A stretch of DNA of 64,000 bases from JBGQOG01 sp052113705 (GCF_052113705.1 NZ_JBGQOG010000015.1:1-64000); one strand, 5' to 3'. Shown: positions 49,614-59,484, numbered from the stretch's first letter. A program made the numbers and translations. Notes: generated from the letters alone by a model not told the origin.

Positions 49614-50741
49614 TCAGTCGTCGCCCTGCGCCTCGGCGCGGGATTTGCCCGAAACATCCTGCGCCAGCGTGGCGGCCATGAACGCGTCCAGATCGCCGTC
49701 GAGCACGCCCGAAGTGTCCGAGGTCTCGTGCCCGGTGCGCAGATCCTTCACCATCTGATAGGGCTGCAGGACATAGGAGCGGATCTGGTTGCCCCAGCCC
49801 GCATCGCCCTTGTTCTCATGCGCGGCGTTGATCGCGGCATTCCGCTTGTCCAGCTCCATCTGATAAAGGCGCGATTTCAGCGCCGCCATACAGTTGGCCC
49901 GGTTCTGGTGCTGCGATTTTTCGGAGGAGGTCACCACGATACCGGTGGGCAAGTGGGTGATCCGCACCGCCGAGTCGGTGGTGTTGACGTGCTGACCGCC
50001 CGCCCCAGACGAGCGATAGGTGTCGATGCGGATATCGCGGTCGGGAATGTCGATCTCGATGTTGTCATCCACCACCGGATAGACCCAGACCGAGCTGAAC
50101 GAGGTGTGCCGCCGCGCCGCCGAGTCAAAGGGCGAAATCCGCACCAGACGGTGCACGCCGGATTCCGATTTCAGCCAGCCATAGGCATTATGCCCGCTGA
50201 TCTTGTAGCCCGCCGAACGGATCCCCGCCTCATCGCCGCCGGTCTCGGACAAGAGCTCAACCTTATAGCCCTTTTTCTCGGCCCAACGGACATACATCCG
50301 CGCGAGGATGCTGGCCCAGTCGCAGCTTTCGGTGCCGCCCGCGCCCGCGTTGATCTCAAGGAAAGTGTCATTGCCATCGGCCTCGCCATCCAAGAGCGCC
50401 TCCAGCTCCTTGGCGGCGGCAACCTCGCGCAGAGCCTTCAGGCTTTTCTCGGCCTCTTCGATGATCTCAGGGTCGCTTTCCATCTCGCCAAGTTCGATCA
50501 GCTCGACATTGTCGGTCAGATCGCGGTCGATGCTGCGGTAGCTCTCGACCGCATCCATCAGCGCCTGCCGCTCGCGCATCAGCTTTTGCGCGCGCTCGGG
50601 GTCAGACCACAGATCGCCATCCTCGATCATCGCGTTGAATTCCTCCAACCGATGCGGGGCGGTTTCCCAATCCATACGCTGCCCCAGAAGTTTCAGGGAC
50701 TTGCGGATCGCTTCGACGGTGTTCTGGGTTTCAGCGCGCAT
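49614..50741 (-). CDS. prfB: Peptide chain release factor 2
   Basis: A 375-residue protein from ATG 50741, with GAGGAAAG upstream. It releases peptides at UGA and UAA. The SPF recognition tripeptide is in VRISPFDSAARRHTSF and the catalytic GGQ in SSGAGGQHVNTTDSAVRI. The frame is continuous, so the programmed +1 frameshift of E. coli prfB is absent. It is followed by a terminator. PBP1A is upstream on the same strand, 130 bp away. Confidence 0.97.
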   Translation of the reverse strand: MRAETQNTVEAIRKSLKLLGQRMDWETAPHRLEEFNAMIEDGDLWSDPERAQKLMRERQALMDAVESYRSIDRDLTDNVELIELGEMESDPEIIEEAEKSLKALREVAAAKELEALLDGEADGNDTFLEINAGAGGTESCDWASILARMYVRWAEKKGYKVELLSETGGDEAGIRSAGYKISGHNAYGWLKSESGVHRLVRISPFDSAARRHTSFSSVWVYPVVDDNIEIDIPDRDIRIDTYRSSGAGGQHVNTTDSAVRITHLPTGIVVTSSEKSQHQNRANCMAALKSRLYQMELDKRNAAINAAHENKGDAGWGNQIRSYVLQPYQMVKDLRTGHETSDTSGVLDGDLDAFMAATLAQDVSGKSRAEAQGDD

Positions 50742-50875
50742 CTTTGGTCTTTCCTCGCGGGTCTGTATGGGGCCGCTACGGGCGGGGTGATACAAGTTTG
50801 GCGCCGCCACGGCAAGACCGCGGCGGCGCCCGATGAGAGGTTCAGGCCCGGAGGGGCCCGAAGAGCTGTTGCGCG

Positions 50876-53431
50876 CTAATAGAGACCGCCCGAGCTGACG
50901 GTGCCGAAATCGGCCTTTTTCGGGATGACCGCCGTACCGCCGGTTGAGGTGGTGACCGAGGTGGACCCCTCGTCGCTTTCCCCCGCGGCAAACAGCGGCA
51001 GGTTCGAACCCATCGCAAAGCCGCCATCCACCAGCATGCCAAAGCTCGAGGCATATTCGGTACCGTCGCGCAGATACTCGGCCTGCACTTCCGGCCCCGA
51101 GGCATCCGGCCCCAGTTGCTGGCCGGTGAAGCGGTTGAAATTGGTGAAATGCCCGCCCGGCGGCACTTTGAAGCTGGCACCGCCGTATTTCTTGATCGCC
51201 TGCTCCATGAACTCCTGGAACACCGGCACACAGAGCGTGCCGCCAAAAGCCCCCGGCCCCAGAGTGCGCGGCTGGTCAAAGCCCATGTAGCACCCGGCGA
51301 CGATGTTCGAGGTGAAACCGATGAACCACACGTCTTTCGCGTCATTCGTCGTCCCGGTCTTGCCCGCCACCGGCACTGGCAGATGCACACCATGGCCCGA
51401 GCCGCGCTGCACCACGCCCTGCATCATCGAGGTCAGCTGATAGGCGGTGATCGCATCCATCACCCGCTCGCGGTCCGAGGTGATCGTGGGCGCCTGCCCG
51501 GCAGGCAGGGTCGGCACGGTACAATCGGGGCAGAGCCGCTGATCGTGGCGGTAAATGGTGCGGCCCCAGCGGTCCTGCACCCGGTCGACCAGCGTCGGCT
51601 CCACCCGCTCTCCGCCGTTGGCGAACATGGCATAGGCGGCAACCATCTGAAACAACGTGGTTTCCTGCGCGCCAAGCGAATTGGCAAGGAAGGTCTTCAT
51701 CGGGTTATAGACCCCGAAGCGCTCGGCATAGCCCGCGACCACATCCATGCCGATTTCCTGCGCGATCCGCACGGTCATCAGGTTCCGCGACTGTTCGATC
51801 CCGGTCCGCATCGGCGTCGGGCCGTAATATTTGTTGGTCGAGTTCTTCGGCCGCCAGAGGCCCTGCGGCGTGTTCACCTCGATCGGCGCGTCGATGATGA
51901 TCGTCGCGGGCGAGAGGCCGGAATCCAGCGCCGCCGCATAGACGAAGGGCTTGAAGCTCGAGCCCGGCTGCCGCTCGGCCTGCGTCGCGCGGTTGAAGAC
52001 CGAGGCTTGATAGGAGAAGCCACCCTGCATCGCCAGCACCCGGCCAGTATTCACGTCCATGGCCATAAAGCCGCCCTGCACTTCCGGCACCTGCCGCAGC
52101 GTCCAGCGGATGAAGGAGCCGTCGTCGTCCTTGGTCATCGCGCGGACCATGACGACATCGCCGACATCGACCAGATCGCCCGCGACCTTGGCCTTGCCCG
52201 ACAATTTCCGTGCCGCCAGCCGCTTGCGCGCCCAGGTGACATCCTCGGCGGGAATCCAATGCCCGTCCTCGTCCTCTTCAATGCCCTCGATGCCGATGCG
52301 GGCATCCTTCTCGCCCACCTTCAGCACCACCGCCGCATGCCAGCCCGTCACGTCGCGCGGCAGATCGGGCACCGCAGCCAAAGCGGCGCGCCAGGACCGC
52401 TCATCGCCCAGCTGATCCTCCGGAATGGTCTTGCCGGTGCCGCGCCAGACGCCCTGAGAGCGGTCGTATTTCTCCAGCGCCTCCTGCAGCGCCCGCGCGG
52501 CCAGATCCTGCATCTCCGGGTCGACCGTGGCGCGCACCGACAGGCCGCCGCCAAAGAATTCCTCCTGCCCGAAGCTTTTCGACAGCTGGCGGCGGATCTC
52601 ATCGGTGAAATAATCGCGCGGCGGCAGCTGATCGCGGAAGGGCGGGAAATCGCCGTTCTGCACCGATTTGATGGTCGTCGCGCGCTCGGTATTATAGGTG
52701 GCCTCGTCGATATAGCCGTTCTGCCACATCTCGCGCAGCACATAGTTGCGGCGGCCCAAGAGCCGGTCATAATTGCGCACCGGATGGAATTGCGACGGGG
52801 CCGCGGGCATCGCCGCCAGGGTCGCCGCCTCCGCCGGGCTCAGCTGGCTCAGCGTCTTGTTGAAATAGGTCTGCGCCGCCGCCGCCACCCCGAACGAATT
52901 CTGCCCGAGGAAAATCTCGTTCAGATAAAGCTCCAAAATCCGGTCCTTCGACAAGGACTGCTCCAGCCGTGTCGCGAGAATGAGCTCCTTGATCTTGCGC
53001 TCAACCGAGCGGTCCGAGGACAACAGGAAGTTCTTCATCACCTGCTGGGTGATGGTCGAGGCGCCGCGCAAATTCTCGCCGCCCGATTGCGCCGCCTGCA
53101 CCACCGCCTTGATCATGCCCATCGCATCATACCCTTTATGGGTATAGAAATGCTTGTCCTCGGCTGAAATGAACGCTTCTTTCACCAGATCCGGGATCTC
53201 GTCGATCGGCTGGAACAGACGGCGCTCTTCGGCGAATTCATCGATCAGCTTGCCCTCACCCGAGTAGATCCGGCTGATGGTCTTCGGCGCATATTGCGCG
53301 AGCTGCTCATGGCTGGGCAGATTGCGGGAATACATCCAGAAGATGGCTCCCAAGGCCAGCGCGCCGATAACGATCGCAGTCACCACCCAGGAGAAGATGG
53401 CGCCGAAGAAGGAAAGAATAAAGCGGATCAA
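50876..53431 (-). CDS. mrcA: Penicillin-binding protein 1A
   Basis: An 851-residue bifunctional peptidoglycan synthase. I choose the TTG at 53431 because AGGAG lies six bases upstream and family members begin M-IRF; the ATG at 53473 adds 14 residues with no ribosome site. TM at about 5-32. Glycosyltransferase motifs: EDKHFYTHKGYD (catalytic Glu), GASTITQQVMKNFLL, and NEIFLGQNSFGVAAAA. Transpeptidase: SSFKP (catalytic Ser), SRN and KTGTT. All catalytic residues are present. It lies upstream of prfB on the same strand and 361 bp from amiC. Confidence 0.96.
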   Translation of the reverse strand: MIRFILSFFGAIFSWVVTAIVIGALALGAIFWMYSRNLPSHEQLAQYAPKTISRIYSGEGKLIDEFAEERRLFQPIDEIPDLVKEAFISAEDKHFYTHKGYDAMGMIKAVVQAAQSGGENLRGASTITQQVMKNFLLSSDRSVERKIKELILATRLEQSLSKDRILELYLNEIFLGQNSFGVAAAAQTYFNKTLSQLSPAEAATLAAMPAAPSQFHPVRNYDRLLGRRNYVLREMWQNGYIDEATYNTERATTIKSVQNGDFPPFRDQLPPRDYFTDEIRRQLSKSFGQEEFFGGGLSVRATVDPEMQDLAARALQEALEKYDRSQGVWRGTGKTIPEDQLGDERSWRAALAAVPDLPRDVTGWHAAVVLKVGEKDARIGIEGIEEDEDGHWIPAEDVTWARKRLAARKLSGKAKVAGDLVDVGDVVMVRAMTKDDDGSFIRWTLRQVPEVQGGFMAMDVNTGRVLAMQGGFSYQASVFNRATQAERQPGSSFKPFVYAAALDSGLSPATIIIDAPIEVNTPQGLWRPKNSTNKYYGPTPMRTGIEQSRNLMTVRIAQEIGMDVVAGYAERFGVYNPMKTFLANSLGAQETTLFQMVAAYAMFANGGERVEPTLVDRVQDRWGRTIYRHDQRLCPDCTVPTLPAGQAPTITSDRERVMDAITAYQLTSMMQGVVQRGSGHGVHLPVPVAGKTGTTNDAKDVWFIGFTSNIVAGCYMGFDQPRTLGPGAFGGTLCVPVFQEFMEQAIKKYGGASFKVPPGGHFTNFNRFTGQQLGPDASGPEVQAEYLRDGTEYASSFGMLVDGGFAMGSNLPLFAAGESDEGSTSVTTSTGGTAVIPKKADFGTVSSGGLY

Positions 53432-53792
53432 TGGATACTCCTGTCGGGCCGATCCGGACGTCTCCGGACCCATTGGCCCCGCCTATACCCTGACCGGATC
53501 GCAGGGTCAAAACAACTTGGTGTCAGGCCCGCCGCATCGGCAAAACCCGGCAGCGCGCCCGCCCTGCCGCCTCGCGAACCGCGCCCAAGCCTCCCGCACG
53601 GACCCGGCACGCCCCCCGGCGCCGCCACCAGCCCCTCCGACAGACCAGCGCCCGGCGCCAACCAGCTCCGGCAGGGCCCCCAGCCACCGCCGCCCTCACT
53701 TCAGCCGCTTCAAACCGCCACCGCTCCCTTTCTTCTTGGCCCAAATACCTCGGGGGAGTCGCCGCCCCGGCGACGGGGGCAGCGCCCCCGCT
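53432..53792. other. Intergenic region between amiC and mrcA
   Basis: About 360 bp with no gene. The promoter of mrcA must be here. Near the amiC end is an extragenic hairpin repeat, listed separately. Confidence 0.6.
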
Positions 53793-53797
53793 TCATT
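53735..53797 (-). repeat. Rhodobacteraceae extragenic hairpin repeat, copy 1
   Basis: On the minus strand it reads GGGGGCGCTGCCCCC, a second hairpin GTCGCCGGGGCGGCGAC, then CCCCCGAGGTATTTGGGCC. The pattern, a C/G-rich hairpin followed by CCCCG-x-GG-x-TATTT, recurs at the right end of the window and is common in Rhodobacteraceae genomes (from memory). It partly overlaps the amiC end. Confidence 0.6.
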
Positions 53798-55049
53798 GCC
53801 GCAACTTGCGCCCTTCGACAGCATCCGCCCCGGCCCAGCTGATCACCCCCTTGACGATGGCCGCCGACATCGCGCCGCGCCAGACCGGATCATTCAGCCG
53901 CGCCTGATCGGCGGGCGAGGACAAAAAGCCCAGTTCCAGCAGGATAGACGGAATATCTGCGGATTTCAGCACCGAGAACGCCGCCCCCTGCACCGGATGT
54001 TTGTGCATCGAGAGCCCCGCCCCCTTGATCGCATCGCGCAGAGAACCCGCGAGCCGGGTGCTGCGCGGCTGCGTCTCGGTCCGCGCCAGATCCATCAACA
54101 CGCCCGCCACCTCGTCGTCGTGCCCTTCCAGATCCACCCCGGCCAAAAGATCCGCGCGGTCATGCCGCTCGGCCAGCTTCTCGCTGGCGGCATCCGAAGC
54201 CTTGTCATCCAGCAGATAGATCGTCGCCCCCGTCGCCTCACCCTCCGCCAAAGCATCGGCATGCAGCGACAGGAACAGATCCGCCCCCACCGCCCGCGCC
54301 ACCGACATCCGGGTTTCCAGCGGCACGAACACATCCTCTTCCCGTGTCATGATCACCTTGATCCCGGCGCGGGTCATCTGCTCCTTGAGGTCGCGGGCAA
54401 AGGTCATCACCAGCACCGCCTCGCGCAGCACCCCCGCCTCCGCCCCCGGATCAATGCCGCCATGCCCGGGATCAAGCACGACAATCAGCGGCCGCGTGCC
54501 GTCCTGACGCGGATGCGTGCGCGCGACATCTGCCGGTTGCGGCAAATCCCACAGCGCCGATTGCGGTGTGCCCGCGCGGGTGGCGAAATCCACCGCATCC
54601 ACGGGTTTCAGCGAAATCTCCAGCGCGGCGGGATCGGTGGTGCGTTCGGCCGCCCGGGTGATCGCATAGGGACCATCGAGTTCCGCCACCAGCCGTGACC
54701 AGCCGGGCCGGAATTTGCCCCAGCGCAATGCGGTGACGCCTTTCATCCCGGCGGCATTCACCAAAGCCTCGGGTGCTGCGGCGCCGAAATCCACCTCGCG
54801 GAAATCAACGACCAGACGGGGGGGCGAATCCAGCATGAACACCCGATAGGGTACCGGCTGCGACAGACCTAGGCTGAGAGTGAGTGCGCCCTCCGACAGG
54901 TGGATCGCGCTGCGTCCCGGCTCGTATTGGGCCAGTGCCGACAGGGGTTCGGCGCGCAGCGCGCCGGCACCAAAGGCCAGCCCCAGCCCCACCCCGCCTG
55001 CAAGCAGCCAAACAACCGCCGCGGCGCGGAACCTTGCGAATGCGTTCAT
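53793..55049 (-). CDS. amiC: N-acetylmuramoyl-L-alanine amidase
   Basis: A 418-residue periplasmic zinc amidase that cuts peptide stems from glycan strands during division. The N-terminal signal segment is FRAAAVVWLLAGGVGLGLAF. An AMIN domain at about 45-150 targets it to peptidoglycan. The Amidase_3 domain begins IVVLDPGHGGIDPGAEAGVL (zinc ligands His and Glu) and includes SLHADALAEG and LELGFLSSPADQARLNDPVW (catalytic Glu). Length is normal. It lies next to mrcA on the same strand; both act on the wall. Confidence 0.95.
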   Translation of the reverse strand: MNAFARFRAAAVVWLLAGGVGLGLAFGAGALRAEPLSALAQYEPGRSAIHLSEGALTLSLGLSQPVPYRVFMLDSPPRLVVDFREVDFGAAAPEALVNAAGMKGVTALRWGKFRPGWSRLVAELDGPYAITRAAERTTDPAALEISLKPVDAVDFATRAGTPQSALWDLPQPADVARTHPRQDGTRPLIVVLDPGHGGIDPGAEAGVLREAVLVMTFARDLKEQMTRAGIKVIMTREEDVFVPLETRMSVARAVGADLFLSLHADALAEGEATGATIYLLDDKASDAASEKLAERHDRADLLAGVDLEGHDDEVAGVLMDLARTETQPRSTRLAGSLRDAIKGAGLSMHKHPVQGAAFSVLKSADIPSILLELGFLSSPADQARLNDPVWRGAMSAAIVKGVISWAGADAVEGRKLRQ

Positions 55050-55269
55050 ACCATTTCCCCTTGTCCTGTGCCGCCGCTTCTAGCGCAGATGACCGGTGCT
55101 GGGAATGCCGCCGCCAATCGCAAAGCCCGCCTTAAATGCACCCCGTCTACACAACCTGTCTGCACGGCCCGTCACCGCCCCCCGTCGGCGAGGCCTGTCA
55201 GCGGGCCCCTGAACCCCGCCCGCCCAATCCGAACCGATGCTTCCCCCGAACCGATGCTTTCCCCGCGCG

Positions 55270-55941
55270 TCAGGAGAAATCCGACCGCCCCCGGGCCTCG
55301 AGCGCCTGCGGGTTCAGCACCCGGATCACGCCCTTGTTCACCTCAACGATGCCCGCATCGCGCAAGACCCCCAAGGTCCGGTTGACCGTTTGCCGCGAAC
55401 AGCCCACCACGCCCGCCAGATAGGTCTGGCTTTGCTCAATCACCGGGCTGCGCTGTGACAGCTTGCGCAGATAACTGCAGATCCGCTGCTCCACGGGCTG
55501 CAACTGATCCACCGATTTATAGACATTCTCCCGCTGCATCCGCTCGCAAAACGCGGCCGTAAAATTGCTGATGAACTGCGGGATCAGCAGAAACTCAAAA
55601 ATCTGCGCCGTCGGGCAAAACAGCAGCGTGGTGCCGGTCTTGGCGACACAATTGGCCACACAGCGCGTCCCCGCCACCGCCTCGGGTTCGCCGACAGTTT
55701 CCCCCGGCCCCGCGTGATGGATGATGGATTGCTGGCCCGTATCGGTCAGATAGCCAACCTCGATCAGGCCATGCGCCACCAGAAACAGCCCCGGCGAATG
55801 GTCCCCCTGCGTCAGAACCTGCTGGTCACGGTCGTAGACCCGGATGATGCTCCGATCGAGAAAGTCGTTTTTGGCGGCGTCGGTCAGCCCGTGCAACAGC
55901 CGACACTTCATCAATTGCGGATAACGGGTGGCGTTTTTCAT
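55270..55941 (-). CDS. Crp/Fnr-family transcriptional regulator
   Basis: A 223-residue regulator. The cyclic-nucleotide fold covers residues 15-130 (VLTQGDHSPGLFLVAHGLIE). The winged helix reads YLAGVVGCSRQTVNRTLGVL. The cysteines are not placed as in oxygen-sensing Fnr, and an N-terminal Cys cluster is missing, so it is not FnrL. The recognition helix SRQTVNR is close to that of CRP-type proteins. The effector is unknown. It faces a long intergenic region with a candidate small RNA. Confidence 0.87.
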   Translation of the reverse strand: MKNATRYPQLMKCRLLHGLTDAAKNDFLDRSIIRVYDRDQQVLTQGDHSPGLFLVAHGLIEVGYLTDTGQQSIIHHAGPGETVGEPEAVAGTRCVANCVAKTGTTLLFCPTAQIFEFLLIPQFISNFTAAFCERMQRENVYKSVDQLQPVEQRICSYLRKLSQRSPVIEQSQTYLAGVVGCSRQTVNRTLGVLRDAGIVEVNKGVIRVLNPQALEARGRSDFS

Positions 55942-56610
55942 CTAAGGGCACAGCGTCCTTTGGACCGTCTTGCCCTTCAACCTGAACGATCCGCGGATCA
56001 AACACAACTCCCCGCCGCATGGACAGTGCAAACCAAAAAACCCCGCATGCCCGGTTGGGGCAGCGGGGTGAAATTTGAACACAAACGGCGCCATACAAGC
56101 GGCCCCGCCAGAACCGACTGCACGGGCCCGGTTTCCCGGCCCCGTGCAGTAAAAAAGGAAATATTTACTGGACCAAATACATCATCTCACGGCGCGCCGG
56201 GATTGCTTGTCGCCGAGCCGACAGTGCGAGGGCATTGCCGCCGCCAACTCTCTAAAATTGTATAGACTTACGCCCTCTCTCCGCAGCGTTGCTCCCGCAT
56301 TTGGGGTTCTGCCCGTCGAAAAAACAACCTGCGGCATGCCTTGCCCGCGCGCTCCAGGACGCACCAGCGCGGCCCCGGAATCGCGCTGATTCACAAATCA
56401 GCGATGCCCGCCCGTGCCGCTTGAGCCGAAGGCGCAGCGGGGCCATGCTCCGCCCATGAGATACGGGCAGCGGCACGCCGCCGATCACCGGCCCTCAACG
56501 GCCGCCGCGCTGTTTGAAGGGTTGCGCCCGCCGCCATCTGCCGCAATGCTGCGCGGCAGATTTACCAGCGAAACCGTGCGGGCCTGCCCGCCGCCGAGAC
56601 AGGACAGACC
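55942..56610. other. Long intergenic region before the DsbA-like gene
   Basis: About 670 bp without a protein gene. It holds a minus-strand terminator (56035-56068), a hairpin at 56118-56149 and an AT-rich stretch around 56258-56275. The rest shows only shadow frames. The regulatory region of both flanking genes is here. Confidence 0.6.
56035..56165 (-). ncRNA. Candidate small RNA ending at a strong terminator
   Basis: Read on the minus strand, a hairpin with stem CTGCACGGG/CCCGTGCAG (56118-56149) is followed about 50 nt later by an intrinsic terminator. That terminator has stem CCCCGC...GCGGGG (56041-56068, one bulge) and then six T (56035-56040). No protein gene lies just upstream on this strand, so the terminator must close something else; a 130-nt RNA is the simplest reading. 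The 5' end and promoter are not defined. Confidence 0.35.
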
Positions 56611-57357
56611 ATGATCCGGACCACCCTAGCCGCCTTTTTGGTCAGCGCCATGCAGGCCCTGCCCGCTTTGGCTTTCGATCCGGCCGCGATGAATGACGGC
56701 GAAAAAGATGCCTTTGGCCAGGCCGTGCGCGATTATCTGATGACGCATCCCGAAGTGCTGGTGGAGGCGATCAACGAGCTGGAGACGCGTCAGGCCAGCG
56801 CCGCGGCGCAAAACGATCAGTCGCTCGTCCAGGATAACAGCGCCGAGATCTTCTCGGACGGTCACTCCTGGGTCGGCGGCAATCCTGAGGGCGACATCAC
56901 CGTCGTTGAATTCATGGACTACCGCTGCGGCTATTGCCGCAAGGCCTATCAGGAAGTCGAGGATCTGGTGTCTTCGGACGGCAACATCCGCTTCATCCTG
57001 AAGGAATTTCCGATTCTGGGGCCGCAATCGGACCTGTCCGCCCGCTATGCGATCGCGGTGCAGCAGCTGGAGGGCGATGAGGCCTACAAGAAAACCCATG
57101 ATGCGCTGATCAACTTCCGCGGCGACATCACCAACGACAGCCTGTCGCGGATGGCAACCGATATGGGCTTTGACGCGGCAGCCGTGTTGAAACGCATGGG
57201 CGAGGATTCGGTGACCAATGTGCTTGCCGCCAACCATCAGCTGGCCGAAAAGCTGCGGATCTCGGGCACGCCGACCTTTGTGATGGGCGGTCAGATGGTG
57301 CGCGGCTATGTGCCGCTGGATGGGATGCGCCAGATCGTGACGCAAGAGCGCGGCTGA
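56611..57357 (+). CDS. DsbA-family thiol-disulfide oxidoreductase
   Basis: A 248-residue secreted protein. The signal peptide is MIRTTLAAFLVSAMQALPAL, ending near AFD. The thioredoxin fold has the active-site CGYC in FMDYRCGYCRKAYQE, the cis-Pro in SGTPTFVMGGQMVRG, and a helical insertion of DsbA/ScsC type between. It oxidises or isomerises disulfides in periplasmic proteins. It stands alone, with a long upstream region. Confidence 0.92.
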   Translation: MIRTTLAAFLVSAMQALPALAFDPAAMNDGEKDAFGQAVRDYLMTHPEVLVEAINELETRQASAAAQNDQSLVQDNSAEIFSDGHSWVGGNPEGDITVVEFMDYRCGYCRKAYQEVEDLVSSDGNIRFILKEFPILGPQSDLSARYAIAVQQLEGDEAYKKTHDALINFRGDITNDSLSRMATDMGFDAAAVLKRMGEDSVTNVLAANHQLAEKLRISGTPTFVMGGQMVRGYVPLDGMRQIVTQERG

Positions 57358-57457
57358 CCCCGCGCCGGACCAGCCCTCCGCCGCGCGCCCGGTCCGCGGA
57401 CCCCATGCGGCTGCTCTGCGCCTGTCAGAGCAGCCCGCCGCCCGCCCGCGTCCGCCC

Positions 57458-58246
57458 GTGCTGATCGAGATCACCACCCATCTCGATTACGGCTTTGACG
57501 GGCCGACGGATTGCCTCGTGCAGATGGAGGCGGCGCATCTGCCCGAGCAGCAGGTGCTCACCGCGCAGCTCCTGACCAACGCCCCCGAACAATTCCACCG
57601 CATCGCCCCCGAAGAAGGCATCGGCGAGCGGATCTGGACCCGCAATGCCGTGCGGCTCGATTGGTTCTACACCGCCCGCGTCGCGGTGGACCGCCCCGAC
57701 CCCGAGATTGCCGCACGGGCGCAAGTGCCCGTGCATCTGCTGCCGGTTGAGGTCGTCAAATACCTCTTTGCCTCGCGCTACTGCCCGTCAGACCTGTTTC
57801 AGACCTTTGTGGCCGAGCAATTTGGCACCCTGACCGGCGGCGCGCGGGTGGCCGCGATGCGCGACTGGATTCAGCGCGCCTTTCGCTATGTGCCGGGGGC
57901 GAGCACCACGCTGACCACGGCGATGGACACTTTTGTCACCCGCGAAGGGATTTGCCGCGATTATGCGCATGTGCTGATCACCCTGTGCCGCGCCGCCGCG
58001 ATTCCGGCGCGCATGGTCAGCGTCTATGCGCCGGGCGTGGCGCCGCAAGATTTTCACGCGGTGGTGGAGGTTTATCTGGAGGGCGGCTGGCATTTGACCG
58101 ACCCCACCGGCATGGCACGCGCCGCGGAGATGGTGGTGATCTCGGTCGGGCGCGATGCCGCGGATGTGGCCTTCCTCACCAGCTTTGGCACCGCGCATCT
58201 TTGTCAGCAAAGCGTCCATCTGCGGCGGCTCGACAACGGGGCCTGA
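57458..58246 (+). CDS. Transglutaminase-like protease-fold protein
   Basis: A 262-residue protein from GTG 57458. An N-terminal beta domain (about 1-120) precedes the transglutaminase core, whose triad is Cys in TREGICRDYAHVLITLCRAA, His in DFHAVVEVYLEGGW, and Asp in LTDPTGMARA. All three are present. Such proteins act as cysteine proteases or peptide ligases on unknown substrates. It starts 100 bp after the DsbA-like gene, perhaps in the same transcript. Confidence 0.87.
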   Translation: MLIEITTHLDYGFDGPTDCLVQMEAAHLPEQQVLTAQLLTNAPEQFHRIAPEEGIGERIWTRNAVRLDWFYTARVAVDRPDPEIAARAQVPVHLLPVEVVKYLFASRYCPSDLFQTFVAEQFGTLTGGARVAAMRDWIQRAFRYVPGASTTLTTAMDTFVTREGICRDYAHVLITLCRAAAIPARMVSVYAPGVAPQDFHAVVEVYLEGGWHLTDPTGMARAAEMVVISVGRDAADVAFLTSFGTAHLCQQSVHLRRLDNGA

Positions 58247-58320
58247 CGCCCTGCCGCACTCCGGCGCTCACAACGCCCGCCCTGCCCTTCTTGCGGGCGA
58301 AAGCTGCCGCAGAGACGGCC

Positions 58321-59484
58321 TCACTCGGCCGCCGTGCCCGCCGCCGTCACCGCCCCGGCTGCCGCCTTTTCGGCGGCCTCTTTCGCCTCGATCTCTGCCG
58401 CGCGGGCCTCGACCAGCTCGACGATGTGATCGACCATCTTGTCGTTGGACAATTTGTGATCCTGTTTCCCGGCATTGTAGATCATGCCAGAGCCCGCCCC
58501 GCCGCCGGTGAAACCGATATCGGTCATCAGCGCCTCGCCCGGGCCATTCACCACACAGCCGATGATCGACAGCGACAGCGAGGTGGTCACATGCGCCAGC
58601 CGCTCTTCCAGCGTGGCCACGGTCTTGATCACGTCAAACCCCTGCCGCGCGCAGGAGGGGCAGGAGATGATCGTCACGCCCCGGTGCCGCAGGCCGAGCG
58701 ATTTCAGGATCTCATAGCCCACCTTCACCTCTTCCACCGGATCGGCGGAGAGCGAGACGCGGATCGTGTCGCCGATCCCCATCCACAGAAGATTGCCAAG
58801 CCCGATGGCGGATTTGACGGTGCCCGACACCAGCCCCCCCGCCTCGGTGATGCCCAGATGGATCGGCGCATCCGTGACCTCGGCCAGCTGCTGATAGGCC
58901 GCGGCGGCCAGGAAAACGTCCGAGGCTTTCACCGAGATCTTGAATTCGTGGAAATCGTTGTCCTGCAACAGCTTGATGTGATCAAGGCCGCTTTCCACCA
59001 TCGCTTCCGGGCAGGGCTCGGCGTATTTCTCGAGGAGATGCCGCTCCAGACTGCCCGCATTCACCCCGATGCGGATCGAGCAGCCATGGTCCTTGGCCGC
59101 GCGCACCACCTCGGCCACGCGCTTGGCGTCGCCGATATTGCCGGGATTGATGCGCAGACAGGCGGCGCCCGCCTCGGCGGCCTCGATCGCGCGTTTGTAG
59201 TGGAAATGGATGTCGGCCACGATCGGCACCGGGCTTTCGCGCACGATCTGGCGCAGGGCCGCGGTCGAGGCCTCATCCGGGGTCGAGACGCGGACGATGT
59301 CGGCGCCCACGGCAGCGGCGGCCTGGATCTGTGCCAGCGTCGCGCGCACATCCGAACTGTCGGTGTTGGTCATCGTCTGCACCGAGATCGGCGCATCGCC
59401 CCCCACCGGCACATTGCCCACCATGATCTGGCGCGACTTGCGGCGGTAGATGTTGCGCCAGGGACGGACATGATTGAGCGACAT
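58321..59484 (-). CDS. ispG: 4-hydroxy-3-methylbut-2-en-1-yl diphosphate synthase
   Basis: A 387-residue iron-sulfur enzyme of the MEP isoprenoid pathway from ATG 59484, with GAGGTG upstream. N-terminal TIM barrel: VQTMTNTDSSDVRATLAQIQ. The 4Fe-4S cysteines are in IISCPSCARQGFDVIKTVAT and IIGCVVNGPGEAL. The last 40 residues are an Ala/Glu-rich extension. A terminator lies between it and the RodZ-like gene, so it probably has its own promoter. Confidence 0.95.
   Translation of the reverse strand: MSLNHVRPWRNIYRRKSRQIMVGNVPVGGDAPISVQTMTNTDSSDVRATLAQIQAAAAVGADIVRVSTPDEASTAALRQIVRESPVPIVADIHFHYKRAIEAAEAGAACLRINPGNIGDAKRVAEVVRAAKDHGCSIRIGVNAGSLERHLLEKYAEPCPEAMVESGLDHIKLLQDNDFHEFKISVKASDVFLAAAAYQQLAEVTDAPIHLGITEAGGLVSGTVKSAIGLGNLLWMGIGDTIRVSLSADPVEEVKVGYEILKSLGLRHRGVTIISCPSCARQGFDVIKTVATLEERLAHVTTSLSLSIIGCVVNGPGEALMTDIGFTGGGAGSGMIYNAGKQDHKLSNDKMVDHIVELVEARAAEIEAKEAAEKAAAGAVTAAGTAAE

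Noticed and set aside
49614..50741. Programmed +1 frameshift in prfB
   Set aside because: The reading frame is continuous from the ATG to the stop; no in-frame early UGA with a slip sequence is present.
56118..56149. Hairpin as an intrinsic terminator for the plus strand
   Set aside because: It is followed by TAAAAAA on the plus strand, not by a T-run, so it is not a terminator in that direction.
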